Assembly (NCBI GenBank): GCA_018287875.1
Contig: JAGVVL010000017.1
Location: forward strand, 248,001 to 312,000
DNA: 64,000 nucleotides
DNA from: Nigrospora sphaerica
Taxonomy: Eukaryota > Ascomycota > Sordariomycetes > Amphisphaeriales > Apiosporaceae
Direction of reading: 5' to 3'
Shown here: positions 33,972-44,334 of the stretch, piece by piece
Layout of the letters: each line of letters starts with the position of its first letter
Numbering within the stretch: position 1 is the stretch's first letter
Made by a program: the position numbers and the translations under genes
The notes under the pieces: generated by a model
Told to the model about the DNA's origin: nothing
Databases searched by the model: none
The model's input: only the letters and a program-made list of their open reading frames with translations

Positions 33972-35897
33972 GATGGCGCTAAACAAGAGCGAACGACTGA
34001 ATGATGCGCGAGATAACGAGTGCCAAGTCGAGGGCGACTTATTGAGGATCAGCAAGGAACAAATTGCTGATTGAGGATGAAGCCCAACACACAGGAGTCT
34101 GCACTTGGGGGTGGCGCATTATAAAGGCATGTCCGAAGCTTTTAGACCCGCGCTGTTCTCGGTACTGAGCGGTGATTATGTTGCGGCCCGTATCGCACCC
34201 TTGCTCATCTGGAATACACCGACAGTGGCTCGTGAGAATCCCAGCGGCACGGCCCAGATGGCCCTTAGCGTCCACGGCGCCGCCGCTGTGGACCGCGCCT
34301 TTAGCTCCAAAACACCACCCAGTCCCCTGTCCAGTGGCTATTTTAAAACGCCAAGTAGCCGTCAATACGAGCCTGTGCCGCTTTATCCAGCGCAAAGGGG
34401 TTACGGGGCCCCTCGGCAACTACCACACCCCTAAAATGGCAGAGCAGCCCACCAATCACGCTGTTCCGCTGTATGCTATGATAGCCTCAATGCAATTCGG
34501 CTGTGCCGTCACTGATGGCTATTGCAATGACAGACGCGGTACGCCGACCTTTCACGCATCGCTCGGCTTATTTACCTTTCTCCACCACCGACGCAGGGAG
34601 ACATTCATACTCATGGCATTCAGAGCTTGTAGGGAAAGCACAATTGGAAACTGCGCGGGTTCCAGGTTGCCACGTAGAATTGTACGTTGCACGGGCTTTT
34701 ATCGGGCCTACCGATTCTCAGCCTCTTGTTGAAGTTGCGATTACGGGCAGTAGTGTTCCATATGGAGAGAGCTGCATTCAGGACAGTATGCAACGCCGTC
34801 GGCGACTGGACAGAGTGAAAGAATAAGCGGTCGAGGTAGAGAGGCAATTTTTCTGTACTTGTAGGCAACAACTAAGATGGGAAGCGTCCCTATCCATGCG
34901 ACCCGGAACAGATCGAAAATCTCATGAAGGAATAGAAGCCGGATTCAAGAACCGCATCAATGAATGCCATAAAGTTTAGGTCCAGCACTACAAATAGCGT
35001 AATGGATCGTGACGGAAGACAAATGCAAATATGCAGATAACTTGGCAATACCACGAGATCTATAGCGGTAAGCATCCGTAAGTGAGGGGATTCCGGGGGA
35101 GCTCAGCTCAACCATTGGATAGGGCTTCGCCTTCGCTGCCCCAATCTCTAGGGTAAGACTGGGGACTAGGCCCAGTTCGTCCAATAAGCTTCTCAACGCC
35201 GCACTCAACAATAGCACGCGGATTTCTCAACTGTGAATAAGAGAAACGGCCAAGTTCGGGTGAGACACCGGGAACAGCCGACGAAGAAAGAAGCAGCGTT
35301 GCCCGGGGAGGACCCGGCATGCGGTCTTGACCTACACGAAAAGTTACATGGTAGGCAGCAAGTGCGCCTCTAAAAGGGTGAGGCCATGGGTACCCTAGAT
35401 CTTCGTGGCGACCCGGAACCCTGCGAATACCGTATGCTGCTGTCCCCACGCGGGAGCAGTACCTCCGAAAGCGGGCCCTCGGTCACTGGATAGCATTGAC
35501 CTCCCCACTCTAGAAGGCTATTGAACATGATCTTCCCACTACCGAAGCCTTTTTAGCCCTTAGCTATCGGCATTGACAAGGCCTATCACTACCTAGTTGC
35601 AGTACCGTAGATTCATGTAGGTATAGCCCTGCTTTGAAGGGGGCACCCGCCGCCGGTTGTAGTAGTAGCAGCCCGAGTCAGCGACAGAAACTTGACCTTG
35701 GCGCAAGTCCCTGCATCGTGGAGCCCACGCGATACGATATTTTAGGCGCACACGCCCAACTAACGTTTCATTTCTCCTTTGCGAAACAGCCCGGCAATGC
35801 GCTCGGCCTTGAAGGACGACCACGGCAGTTTGAGTGGGGATTGTTCAACCCCTCATCAGCACTCAGGCCATCTAGCAACTTGCAATAAGGCTTGCCA
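33972..35897. other. Intergenic stretch between the peroxidase and HET genes
   Basis: 1.9 kb. Contains the peroxidase promoter side and HET 3' flank. Open frames (up to 186 codons) lack protein-like features. No RNA gene seen. Confidence 0.45.
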
Positions 35898-38012
35898 TCA
35901 TTCCATATCAACAAGCAACGGTCTGGCCTGGCGGATGGCTTGTTGCCAACGATCGATGGACTCAAAAGACGCAAAAACGCCCGCACGAGAGTAAGTTCCA
36001 CGACCTGATTTGTTGAGAACCAGGAACTCGAAGCCACTCGTCGAACCTCCGAGACCTCCCCGAAGTTCGGTCAAAAGAGGCAGGAGGTAGAATGTACGAT
36101 GCGCCCTCATTTTTGAGACCTTATCGAACCTCAAACCAGAAGCAGAGATCTCAAAAGAGGAGGAGGGGGAGTTGGCCCCTTCGGCAGAGATGATTAGTGG
36201 CTCAGGGGAGGGTCGGTCGGTGCGTGTCAGGCACTGGGCCCTCAGCAATCTGCCGATGCACAGCATATGCGGCCAAAGGTCGGTGTCTTCTGTCAATGGA
36301 GGCACCAGCCCGCATGAAGTCGACATGAATGCGTATGCCAGTGGCAAGTTGCACCAAGCGTCGCGCAACGGGGAGTTGTAGTCGATGGAGCCAGGCCGCA
36401 TGCCTCTCGCTTTGTGGGTTGCCCAATGCCAAGTAGGCCCCTCAAATGCCAGGGATGGCATTTCCACCTGCGCCGGCGACTTGGGGTCCACGCTAAAACC
36501 GAGGGCGAGAGGCAATGTGCTTTCCAAGATACCGTTCCGGTAGATGGTTCTGCCCAGGCGTGCGCTCCGCTGTCCAACGCCTTCGATAGCTTTGAGTATG
36601 TCCTTGCTCGGGTACGTCAGGGAGCATCCGAGATACGTGTGGAGGACATCAAACCACCTTTTTCTTGCCGATATGTCCTTCTTTCGCAGTCGAACATCTT
36701 CTGCCTGCCCGGGTGCTACCGGGGGCGGATGCTCGCCAGGAACACCAAGAGCCCAGAAGTGGTGCTTAACGTCTGGCGGCAAGTGGCCAGAAGCATTTCT
36801 GGGCACGCTTTCGCAGAGGAGAGTTTGGGAGCACTGCCAAACCATCTCTCTGGCGCAGAAGGAGAGCATGCGGGGGCTCAGGGCGCATTCCTGTAGTACC
36901 CAAGCCCGACTCATCAGCCGCGTAGCGTTGAGGCTTTCTAGGGCTTCGTGCAAGGTGCTCGGTCGGTTCTCGTGGGTGACAATGTTCCGCCCAGAAGATC
37001 CGATATTCGAGCCAGTTGACAGCGTACGACGCTCGACGACGACGGAATGAACATCAGAGCATGTCCGTTCAGTGAAGAGCCCGCCGTGAGGCCCCTCGCT
37101 TGTTGCACCGCCGATATTCAGCATACTATTCTCGTAAACGCTCTTCATCTCTGTTGCCTGCGTCTCCCAGTCGGCGGCGTCATCCTGCAGGATGCAAAAA
37201 CAGTCGATCCAAATGTACCGAATACCGAACCTCTGCACCGTGACTATGGCGTCCCGGAAGGTCGGGAGAAACGTCTCTGCCAATATTCCGCTGCAGAATT
37301 TGGCGTATGTAGCGTGTGTGAGGGTTTCGAACGGCTCTGAGCCCCAGCAGTGGCTCAGGGTAGCGTAGGGTTCCTTGTCGACCAGCCTTTCTCGAGAAAC
37401 CAGACGAATACAAGTAGCAGACACATCGAGAAGCCGCGATGGCATCCATCCGGTGTCCAAGGCTCGGCATGACGGATGACTAGACAGGCAGTCCGATAGC
37501 CAAGCCCGACCCAAATCCGCCACGTCCTGGTGACCGGTCCAGTGTTGGGACAAGGATTTGCGAGCGAGATAGTCGAGTTCGGTCGCAGTTTCTTGGAGAG
37601 AAACAACCAAATATTCCGGGGTGTCGGAAGAAAACTCTTGGCCAGCAAAGTGGAATGTCAAGTCGTGCTCATAGTTCTCATCCTGAGATACGATTCGCTG
37701 GCGAGCCCAGTTGACCCGGCAGAACTCATAGTTGGGACCCAGGCACCTGAGGTTAGAGCCTTTTCCGGGCCATTTAAAGCGCTGGTGCACGGCTGTACAT
37801 ACCCAGCAGGCGCTCTCAAGCCCCAGCAGAAACTCTGCATTGGTGTAGCGGAACTGTGGTGGCCATTGTTCTCGTGCGCGGTATGATTCAGCAAGTGCAG
37901 AGGGGGGCGTGCTGGGCAACAAACGCCGCAGATCGTTGGTGTTCAGGCTGGTGATGTAACTACACTTCTCACAGACCCACTGTGTACCTCGTTTATATTT
38001 TGCGGGTGCCAT
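35898..38012 (-). CDS. HET-domain protein, intact
   Basis: 704 aa from ATG 38012 (MAPAKYKRGTQWVCEKC); the open frame extends upstream to 38231 but that part is not protein-like. Cys pairs at the N-terminus (WVCEKCSYI, residues 12-20; ACWVCTAVHQRF, residues 69-79) look like a zinc ribbon. WMPSRLLDVSA leads into the HET domain (about residues 215-420): PYATLSHCWGSEPF, LPTFRDAIVTVQRFGIRYIWIDCFCILQDD and SRAWVLQECALSPRMLSFC. HET domains are TIR-like and trigger non-self recognition cell death; such genes are numerous in filamentous ascomycetes. Single exon, no lesions. The C-terminal third has no recognisable domain. Confidence 0.85.
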   Translation of the reverse strand: MAPAKYKRGTQWVCEKCSYITSLNTNDLRRLLPSTPPSALAESYRAREQWPPQFRYTNAEFLLGLESACWVCTAVHQRFKWPGKGSNLRCLGPNYEFCRVNWARQRIVSQDENYEHDLTFHFAGQEFSSDTPEYLVVSLQETATELDYLARKSLSQHWTGHQDVADLGRAWLSDCLSSHPSCRALDTGWMPSRLLDVSATCIRLVSRERLVDKEPYATLSHCWGSEPFETLTHATYAKFCSGILAETFLPTFRDAIVTVQRFGIRYIWIDCFCILQDDAADWETQATEMKSVYENSMLNIGGATSEGPHGGLFTERTCSDVHSVVVERRTLSTGSNIGSSGRNIVTHENRPSTLHEALESLNATRLMSRAWVLQECALSPRMLSFCAREMVWQCSQTLLCESVPRNASGHLPPDVKHHFWALGVPGEHPPPVAPGQAEDVRLRKKDISARKRWFDVLHTYLGCSLTYPSKDILKAIEGVGQRSARLGRTIYRNGILESTLPLALGFSVDPKSPAQVEMPSLAFEGPTWHWATHKARGMRPGSIDYNSPLRDAWCNLPLAYAFMSTSCGLVPPLTEDTDLWPHMLCIGRLLRAQCLTRTDRPSPEPLIISAEGANSPSSSFEISASGLRFDKVSKMRAHRTFYLLPLLTELRGGLGGSTSGFEFLVLNKSGRGTYSRAGVFASFESIDRWQQAIRQARPLLVDME

Positions 38013-39431
38013 GTTGAGGCATCCCCTGCGAAGAGAGTGGCGGTAACCAGTGTATGTGTGTACTCGTGAGGCGTGTACGGGCGTGCGGGACTCGTAGCGC
38101 TCATGCGTGCACAGGGTCATAGGGCCTGGGATTTCTTCGGAGCCACAGTGGCCGGGATCCGCAACATCCCTGGCCGGAGCGGGTAACACCGGATGTAATG
38201 CATCCCTACAGTGGGGCTTAGGAACTGTCACCCTTCACATTGGATCGTCCTGTTCCTATTGAACAAGAGCTTGCTTATCGCAGCCGTCTAACTAGCCTCT
38301 CTCCGCCTCGCATCTTATCTTTAACGCTGCTACCTCTATACACTCACTCCGGCGTCATGCTTTGATTCCTAGTTGTTGTCCGAAGAATTCAAACAAGTCG
38401 GAACAAGTCGTTTTGGACCACCTTAGGAAAAGCTTGAGTTAGAAACCTCTTTAGCCATATCACGAAGCTTTTCTTGAAGCTAGTGCCACCATTTGCTGCG
38501 CGTTTCGAGAGATTATGTACTTCAACATCGGGCCTGTGTGCTCCACCGGATAGTCGCTCACGTTTGGTGCACTTACACCTTACTACTTCTCGAATGGGAT
38601 GCATTACATCTAGGTATAGGCCATGGCATGTCCTCTTGCTCGCACACTATTACCTCACAACGACCTCCCTTGCTCACACAGGACACCATTCCCGCAGTCT
38701 GAGGCCTACTTAGGAAGGTCAGAGCGGTCTTCGGACGTAACACACATGACAGCCAAGGCTTCCTTCTATTGGCTGCCAGCCTCTGGCCTGCAGCACGCGA
38801 TGAGTCACCTCATACGACTTATGCATAAGCGGCGGCGCCTACTTGATATTGAACCGGCTAAATTGCGTTGCATAAAGCTTGCTTACGAATGGCCCTGGCA
38901 AGGGTTCCATTGTACAATATTTGAAATTCATAGGCAAAGTAGTGCACAACCGCGACGGGGAAACCAGAGTCTAGTCTTCCGTCTGTTGCGGAGAGAACTC
39001 CTTGAACTTTTCTCGCTGGGGATACTGGGAAGAAAGCTTAATCCAAGCTTGGCTGGTTCTCTACTGTCCAGTAAGATAGCCGGCGTCGCCCATACAGACA
39101 CGCAGAGGCAGGTCTAAATAACGGGTCTTCCCCGCTTGCTGGGCGTAAGCGTAGGGCATCTCACTGCATTATTAGCTCAACCCCAGACCGGATCAGGATC
39201 ACGACGTATCTGCTTGCCGCTGGGTCCTCATGTCGCGGCATCGGTAGCTTAAAGAGAACGGGCGGGGCTGAAGTCGTCCCCATTGAAGAAGTACTCGGCC
39301 GTCTTCTTATGAGCTAATGCGCATCGGTATGAACTTAAGTAACTACCATCGGCCGCAGGGTTGGTCCCCGACTACTACGTTTGGATCATCTTCATATCGC
39401 AACGGCATTGGAAACGGAATAGCTCCTCGTC
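38013..39431. other. Intergenic stretch
   Basis: 1.4 kb holding the divergent promoters of the HET gene (minus) and the MFS gene (plus). No additional gene recognised. Confidence 0.45.
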
Positions 39432-41002
39432 ATGCCGCCTTCAACAGTCTCAGAGTCCAAGTGCGCTTCCGTCTTGGTTGAATCAACGCCTCCGCCGATG
39501 TGCCAGGTGGGAAATGGCGCGGGGGGTGTTCGCCGGGAAAAAGAGCCGTTGGATGAGAGAAAGCTTTATCGAAAGGTGGACATGCGGATTCTCCCCCTCC
39601 TCTTCCTGTGTTATTTCTTGCAGTTTCTCGACAAAGTAAGCAGTTGATATTTCACCTGCTGACACCAACATAAGCTGAACCATAAGCCCAGATTTCCATC
39701 AACTACGCCAACCTCATGGGGCTGCAGCAGAGTCTAGGGATGAATGGACAGGACTTCAGCTGGATGGCGACTTCGACCTTTATCGCCTACGCCGTAGCCG
39801 AGTTCCCCCAGGGATATCTTCTGCAGCGCTTTCCCGTCAGCAAGGTGTTGGGCTGCAACGTTTTCATGTGGGGTGTGACGGTGTGCTGCAGCGCGGCCAC
39901 GTCCAACTTCGCCGGCATCGTGACGCTGCGTGTGCTGCTTGGTGCCTTCGAGGGCGTCGTTGCGCCCGCCCTCATCCTCATCACGAGCCAGTGGTACACG
40001 AAGCGTCAAGCCGCCCCCCGCACCGGCATGTGGTACTGCGGGGCCGGCGCCGGCCAGATCCTTGGCGGGCTCATCAGTTGGGCTGCCCAGCATGGCTCTG
40101 CCACGGCCGACTTTAGCAGCTGGCGCATCATGTTCGTCGCTATCGGCGGGGCCAATCTTGTTATCGCCCTGGCGTTGCTGCTATGGCTTCCCGACTCCGT
40201 CGATAAGGCTTCGTTCCTGGCCGAGGACGAAAAAGAACACATTCAGACAACGCTGGCTATCGACCAGGCGGGCAACGGCCGCCGTATTTTTCAGTCAGCT
40301 GGGCTAATCGAAGCGGTGACAGACCCCGCGCTCTGGCTCATGATGCTCATAGCGATCCTAAGCGTCATTCCGTCGGGCGTCATCGTCACATTTAGCGGTA
40401 CATTGATTAGGGGCTTTGGATATTCGTCAAAAAGCGCCGCGCTGCTGAACATGCCCTCGGGAGCCGTTTCCATCGCATCTGTTCTTATCAGCACCTTCGG
40501 AATCATTTACGGCTTCTCCCGCTGCCTTTCTATTACGGTGCTACTGAGTCTCACCTTAATCGGCGCGGGGCTTATGTCGTTCTACAACGGACAGGCCGGG
40601 GCTCTGGCGGGTATTTACTTAATCAACTTCACCATCGCGCCGCTCGGGCTAGTATACAGCCTAGTCGGGTCCAACATGTCCGGGTACACCAAAAAAGTCG
40701 CGGCCAACGCGGCTATACAAATCGGATTCGGCATCGCCAATATCATAGGACCCCAGACCTTCCGCAGCCACGAGGCTCCTGGCTACATCAGCGCCAAAAT
40801 CACTGTTTTTGCCACCACCATTGCTGCGATGGCTGCGGCGATCATGTTGCGGCTGTTATATGGACACCGTAACCGTCATACTGCAAGGCAACGCGAAGCC
40901 CAGCTAGAGGCTCTGGCGAGAGGTGAGATTCATGTGCAGGAGCTAGTAGACGACGAAGACTTGTCAGATCTGAAGAACCCGGCATTCCGGTATGTGTATT
41001 AG
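39432..41002 (+). CDS. MFS transporter, allantoate permease/Dal5-like (anion:cation symporter family)
   Basis: Two exons, 39432-39635 and 39692-41002, giving 504 aa. The 56-nt phase-0 intron (GTAAGC, branch GCTGAC, CCCAG) joins ...LCYFLQFLDK to ISINYANLMGLQQ, the exact fungal ACS signature of first helix and loop. About 12 membrane spans follow. Motifs: YAVAEFPQGYLLQRFP, a GxFE-like LLGAFEGVVAPALILI, and FSSWRIMFVAIGGANLVIAL. Cytosolic N- and C-termini are charged. Members import organic anions such as allantoate, vitamins or small aromatic acids by proton symport at the plasma membrane; the substrate here cannot be told. The stop codon overlaps that of the converging FAD monooxygenase gene. 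Confidence 0.88.
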
Positions 41003-42276
41003 TTTTGGGCAGTTTCCACTGCCGCTATGGCTCTCCTCCTGAGGACAGCCGAGTCTTGGTTCAAAGAATTGAAGTCGTGAGCCCCCAAACAAGCCTCGCG
41101 ACTTAGCAACACGGCAGGGCACGAACGTTCCCGCATTTCCGTCTCGTACGCATCCAAAGCCTGCTTCTTCGTCATTTTCCCGTTCTTTTCTGCTTCCAGG
41201 AGGCGAGAAAGCTGAAACGCGTCGAGAATACCGTGGTTGGCAGCCTCTCCGCGGTACATGGTCATGGTATGAGCCGCGTCACCGGCCAACGTCACAGTGC
41301 CGTTGCGATTGTCCCAGTCTCCGCATAGCCAGTCGGCAAGTTTGAGTTCCACAGCGGGTGTATCTTCGGTGATGAGGTGGACTACGCTGTGGAATACGGG
41401 GGCAAAGCCATTGGATTTGTCTCTCATTTTCTGCAATCGCGCGGCGTTGGAAGCAGGTATCTCGTCGCTGGGCTGCTTGGCTAGCCATGAGAGGATGAGT
41501 TGGACGCGATATAAGGGCAAACTGCCGTCTGCTGCGTCGTTCGAAGCCGGCACGCCGAGGATGCTGAACCACATATAGGTGCCCGTCTCGGGATGGGCGC
41601 CCTGAAAGAGCAAAGGGTCAAGTGCACGCATTGATGCGACTTGCTCTTCAGTCAAATGCATGATCACACCCACGGCACGGACTGGGAGTGCCGTGTTCTC
41701 ATGAGCGTCAGGTCTCAGGTATGCTCTCGTACAGGATCTCGCCCCTTCCACCCCGACAAGCAACGAACCGGATGCCGACTTTCCGTCCTGGAAGATGGCG
41801 GTGACGTGGTCCTCACAGCTCTGAATATCCACGAGCTGCTTAGACCAGTGCACATGGTCTTGCACGCCGCGCAACAACAGGTTGCGCATCTTCTCACGGT
41901 CCACCCGCCGTCGCGTGTTGGGCGGGATCTTGAATTTGACCTCACCTGTCGCGAGGTTGAGGAAAAGAAAGTTGCCATTGTCGTTCGCTCCCACATAGGG
42001 ATCAACCTGGATGTCCTCCAAATCGGCATATGTCCGCTCATCGAGGAGATGCTCGAGGTAGGGCAAAACCCAATGGAGCGTGATGGCCCAGCCTTGAGGT
42101 CGAGCGGCGATGTGCTCATCGCGCTCATAAATTTCGAACGGGATGCCGGCCTGCCAATCAATTTCAACGGTCTGAAGCCAGGCAGTCGATGGGGAAGCGA
42201 AACCGACCTTCTTAAGACCATGGCCGAGGGTCAGGCCCACGATGCCGGCTCCTATAATCAACACGGGACTCTCCAT
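40999..42276 (-). CDS. FAD-dependent monooxygenase (aromatic hydroxylase family)
   Basis: Minus strand from ATG 42276: MESPVLIIGAGIVGLTLGHGLKK carries the GxGxxG FAD-binding site. A 57-nt in-frame intron is likely at 42151-42207 (GTCGGT...TGGCAG): removing it joins GLKK to AGIPFEIYERDEH, the family's normal spacing, leaving 406 aa; the unspliced frame is also open (425 aa). Further motifs: RRRVDREKMRNLLL and, late in the protein, TLAGDAAHTMTMYRGEAANHGILDA, the GD motif binding the FAD ribityl chain. Members hydroxylate aromatic or polyketide substrates with NAD(P)H and O2. It converges on the MFS gene with a 4-bp overlap of coding ends. Confidence 0.85.
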   Translation of the reverse strand: MESPVLIIGAGIVGLTLGHGLKKVGFASPSTAWLQTVEIDWQAGIPFEIYERDEHIAARPQGWAITLHWVLPYLEHLLDERTYADLEDIQVDPYVGANDNGNFLFLNLATGEVKFKIPPNTRRRVDREKMRNLLLRGVQDHVHWSKQLVDIQSCEDHVTAIFQDGKSASGSLLVGVEGARSCTRAYLRPDAHENTALPVRAVGVIMHLTEEQVASMRALDPLLFQGAHPETGTYMWFSILGVPASNDAADGSLPLYRVQLILSWLAKQPSDEIPASNAARLQKMRDKSNGFAPVFHSVVHLITEDTPAVELKLADWLCGDWDNRNGTVTLAGDAAHTMTMYRGEAANHGILDAFQLSRLLEAEKNGKMTKKQALDAYETEMRERSCPAVLLSREACLGAHDFNSLNQDSAVLRRRAIAAVETAQN

Positions 42277-43045
42277 GGCTCGCGGTCGGTCACCAATGGA
42301 ACGATAAATACTCTAAACATCATTCATCTATCTCATTTGAATCAGGTGGGATTTATTATGTCCAGTAAATCCATCGGGCGCCATTGGCCCCTGCGCGCTT
42401 ACATTTCGGTGAGTCAGCCCACCCCTCCCCCCCTCCCAGTAGTTGGCACCCACTGGGCCGATGACAGCCGAAAATATGTCGCTACGTGTACCGCTCCGCC
42501 CATAAGTCCTATCCAGTGGTCACATGTAGAGATCTCACAAGCTGAGGACCGTTACATATGGAATGGACGACGCTACTGCAGTTGATACGCATGCAGCCAA
42601 TCCAACCCCGATGAAAACTCTTGCCTCCGTCAGGCAGGCCGGGGAATGAAAGCCAACGCCAAATCATGAGTAAGCTAGCTTGGCATGCTGACACGCATGG
42701 AAATTCGTGTAGCTCCAATGAACTGGGAATAGTGTGCAGATTCGACCAGTCTAGGCTCGGTTCCCGAATCACCTTTAGTCAAGTTCACGATGTACTTTAC
42801 CCTAAGCGGCCCGCGCCGTATGCCAAAACGACCATTACACCTACAAGAGAGCTAATAGGTGAGAATACGATGCAAAGACCCGATATTATGGGGGAGATTG
42901 AGTGGATTGGTTTGGTAGACCAGGCTATGTATCTACGTTCAATGGTACCCACGTCGTATCGCTCAAGGACTAACAAATGAACCAGTATGAAATAGCGCCT
43001 ACCTCGCGAACTTGATGCGAAAAGCTCTATAGCTCGTTTGCTGTA
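42277..43045. other. Intergenic: promoter of the monooxygenase and 3' flank of the NmrA-like gene
   Basis: 770 bp. A C-rich run lies at about 42420-42440. No extra gene supported. Confidence 0.45.
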
Positions 43046-44005
43046 CTAACCTTCCGAAGTAAACGCCTCGGCTGTCCCGACCAGACCTTCGACTTGGAGA
43101 TCGTCCTTTGATAATACCTCCTCGTCAATACTCGTGAAGGCTTTTCCATCCATGAATTCGAAGTACGAATTTGTCTTGTCCATCAATTCTCCCATGACAG
43201 GCCACACCTGCGTGTAATCCTCCTTGGATATCTGCACGCTTCTCACCGTTATAGCCTGAGCTACACCATACATCTCCATCAACTCGGTGAATGTCTTCGA
43301 CTGGTCCAAGCCCGCGACTATTCGACCCGGGAGCGTCTTCTCGGGTTGCTCAAATATGGCTCGGACAAACTGGCCCACGTTTTTCCGCGCATCGCCGAGC
43401 AACGGGATCCGCACCGATGGCGGCACGCTTATCAGCTGCACGTAGGTCGGCTGCGCACCAGGTGCCGCGTGCACCCGGTTCGGCCGGAAGATGCTGTACT
43501 GCATGTTACTGGCGTACCAGCCGAGCCAAAGGAACGTTGTCTTGGCGCGAAGCGTCGGGATTGTGCGGACGTAGGTGTCGACGCGGCTCTTGCTCTCGTA
43601 GTACGGCACAACGATGGCACCGTTGGTGTTGCGGCGAGAATCCGGTAGTGTTGACCACACGTAATGGGCGAGAGATGGCGTCGCGGCGGCGGCGTCGGCG
43701 AGCTGAATTCCCAGACGTGTCTCCCGTTCCATCGAGGCCTCGACGCCCAGCGTCGCCACCGTCTCGAAGAAGTTCGTCACGGCGAAGATGGCATAGCTGC
43801 CTGCGAAAGCGGCCCGGAGCGAGGCGGCGTCCTCAATCTCGGCCGTAACGACTTCAACGCCGAGAGCGGTGAGTGCCTGAGCGGCATCGCTGTGGATATT
43901 GCGCGTCACGGCCCGCAAAGAATACTCGGGATGATGTAAGAGGGCACGGATGACCGAGCCTCCCTGGCTGCCGGTGGCGCCTATAACTGTAATCAACTTA
44001 GACAT
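43046..44005 (-). CDS. NmrA-like family NAD(P)-binding protein
   Basis: 319 aa, single exon. It starts MSKLITVIGATGSQGGSVIRALL, the GxxGxxG dinucleotide motif of NmrA-type atypical short-chain dehydrogenases. LRAVTRNIHSDAAQAL, VEVVTAEIEDAASLRAAFAG and AIFAVTNFFE are also standard for the family. Family members are redox-sensing regulators or reductases (isoflavone-reductase-like); without a clear YxxxK catalytic pair assigned here, either role is possible. It lies 770 bp upstream of the FAD monooxygenase on the same strand and near the MFS gene, so the three may form a small metabolic module. Confidence 0.85.
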   Translation of the reverse strand: MSKLITVIGATGSQGGSVIRALLHHPEYSLRAVTRNIHSDAAQALTALGVEVVTAEIEDAASLRAAFAGSYAIFAVTNFFETVATLGVEASMERETRLGIQLADAAAATPSLAHYVWSTLPDSRRNTNGAIVVPYYESKSRVDTYVRTIPTLRAKTTFLWLGWYASNMQYSIFRPNRVHAAPGAQPTYVQLISVPPSVRIPLLGDARKNVGQFVRAIFEQPEKTLPGRIVAGLDQSKTFTELMEMYGVAQAITVRSVQISKEDYTQVWPVMGELMDKTNSYFEFMDGKAFTSIDEEVLSKDDLQVEGLVGTAEAFTSEG

Positions 44006-44334
44006 GAAGTGATGCTTTGAAATTGCAAAAGAAGTATGGTTTTGACTTTCACTATCTGGAGTCTAAAACCCCTTTATAGTAGGATTACAAAGTCATGAGT
44101 CGGTTACTTCACGAAACAAAACCCGACCGTCTGACAGCATATGGTACATGACTAGATGACAGGCTGGAAACAGATGCACTGGTTCCCGAAGGCACGTGCT
44201 TACGGTGTAGAATTGATTACAAACATGCGGTATATACTTGATTACAAATCCACTTAACAACCGCGATAGATGGATAACGCGGTAAGTTACTAGTTCATTA
44301 AGAATAAAAGTTGCATAACATACTGTCATGACAG
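44006..44334. other. Intergenic, divergent promoter region
   Basis: About 330 bp between the NmrA-like gene (minus) and the following plus-strand gene; AT-rich. The missing first exon of the plus-strand gene may lie here. Confidence 0.4.

Noticed and set aside
41641..42585. 314-codon plus-strand open frame
   Set aside because: Antisense shadow of the FAD monooxygenase, which has clear family motifs.
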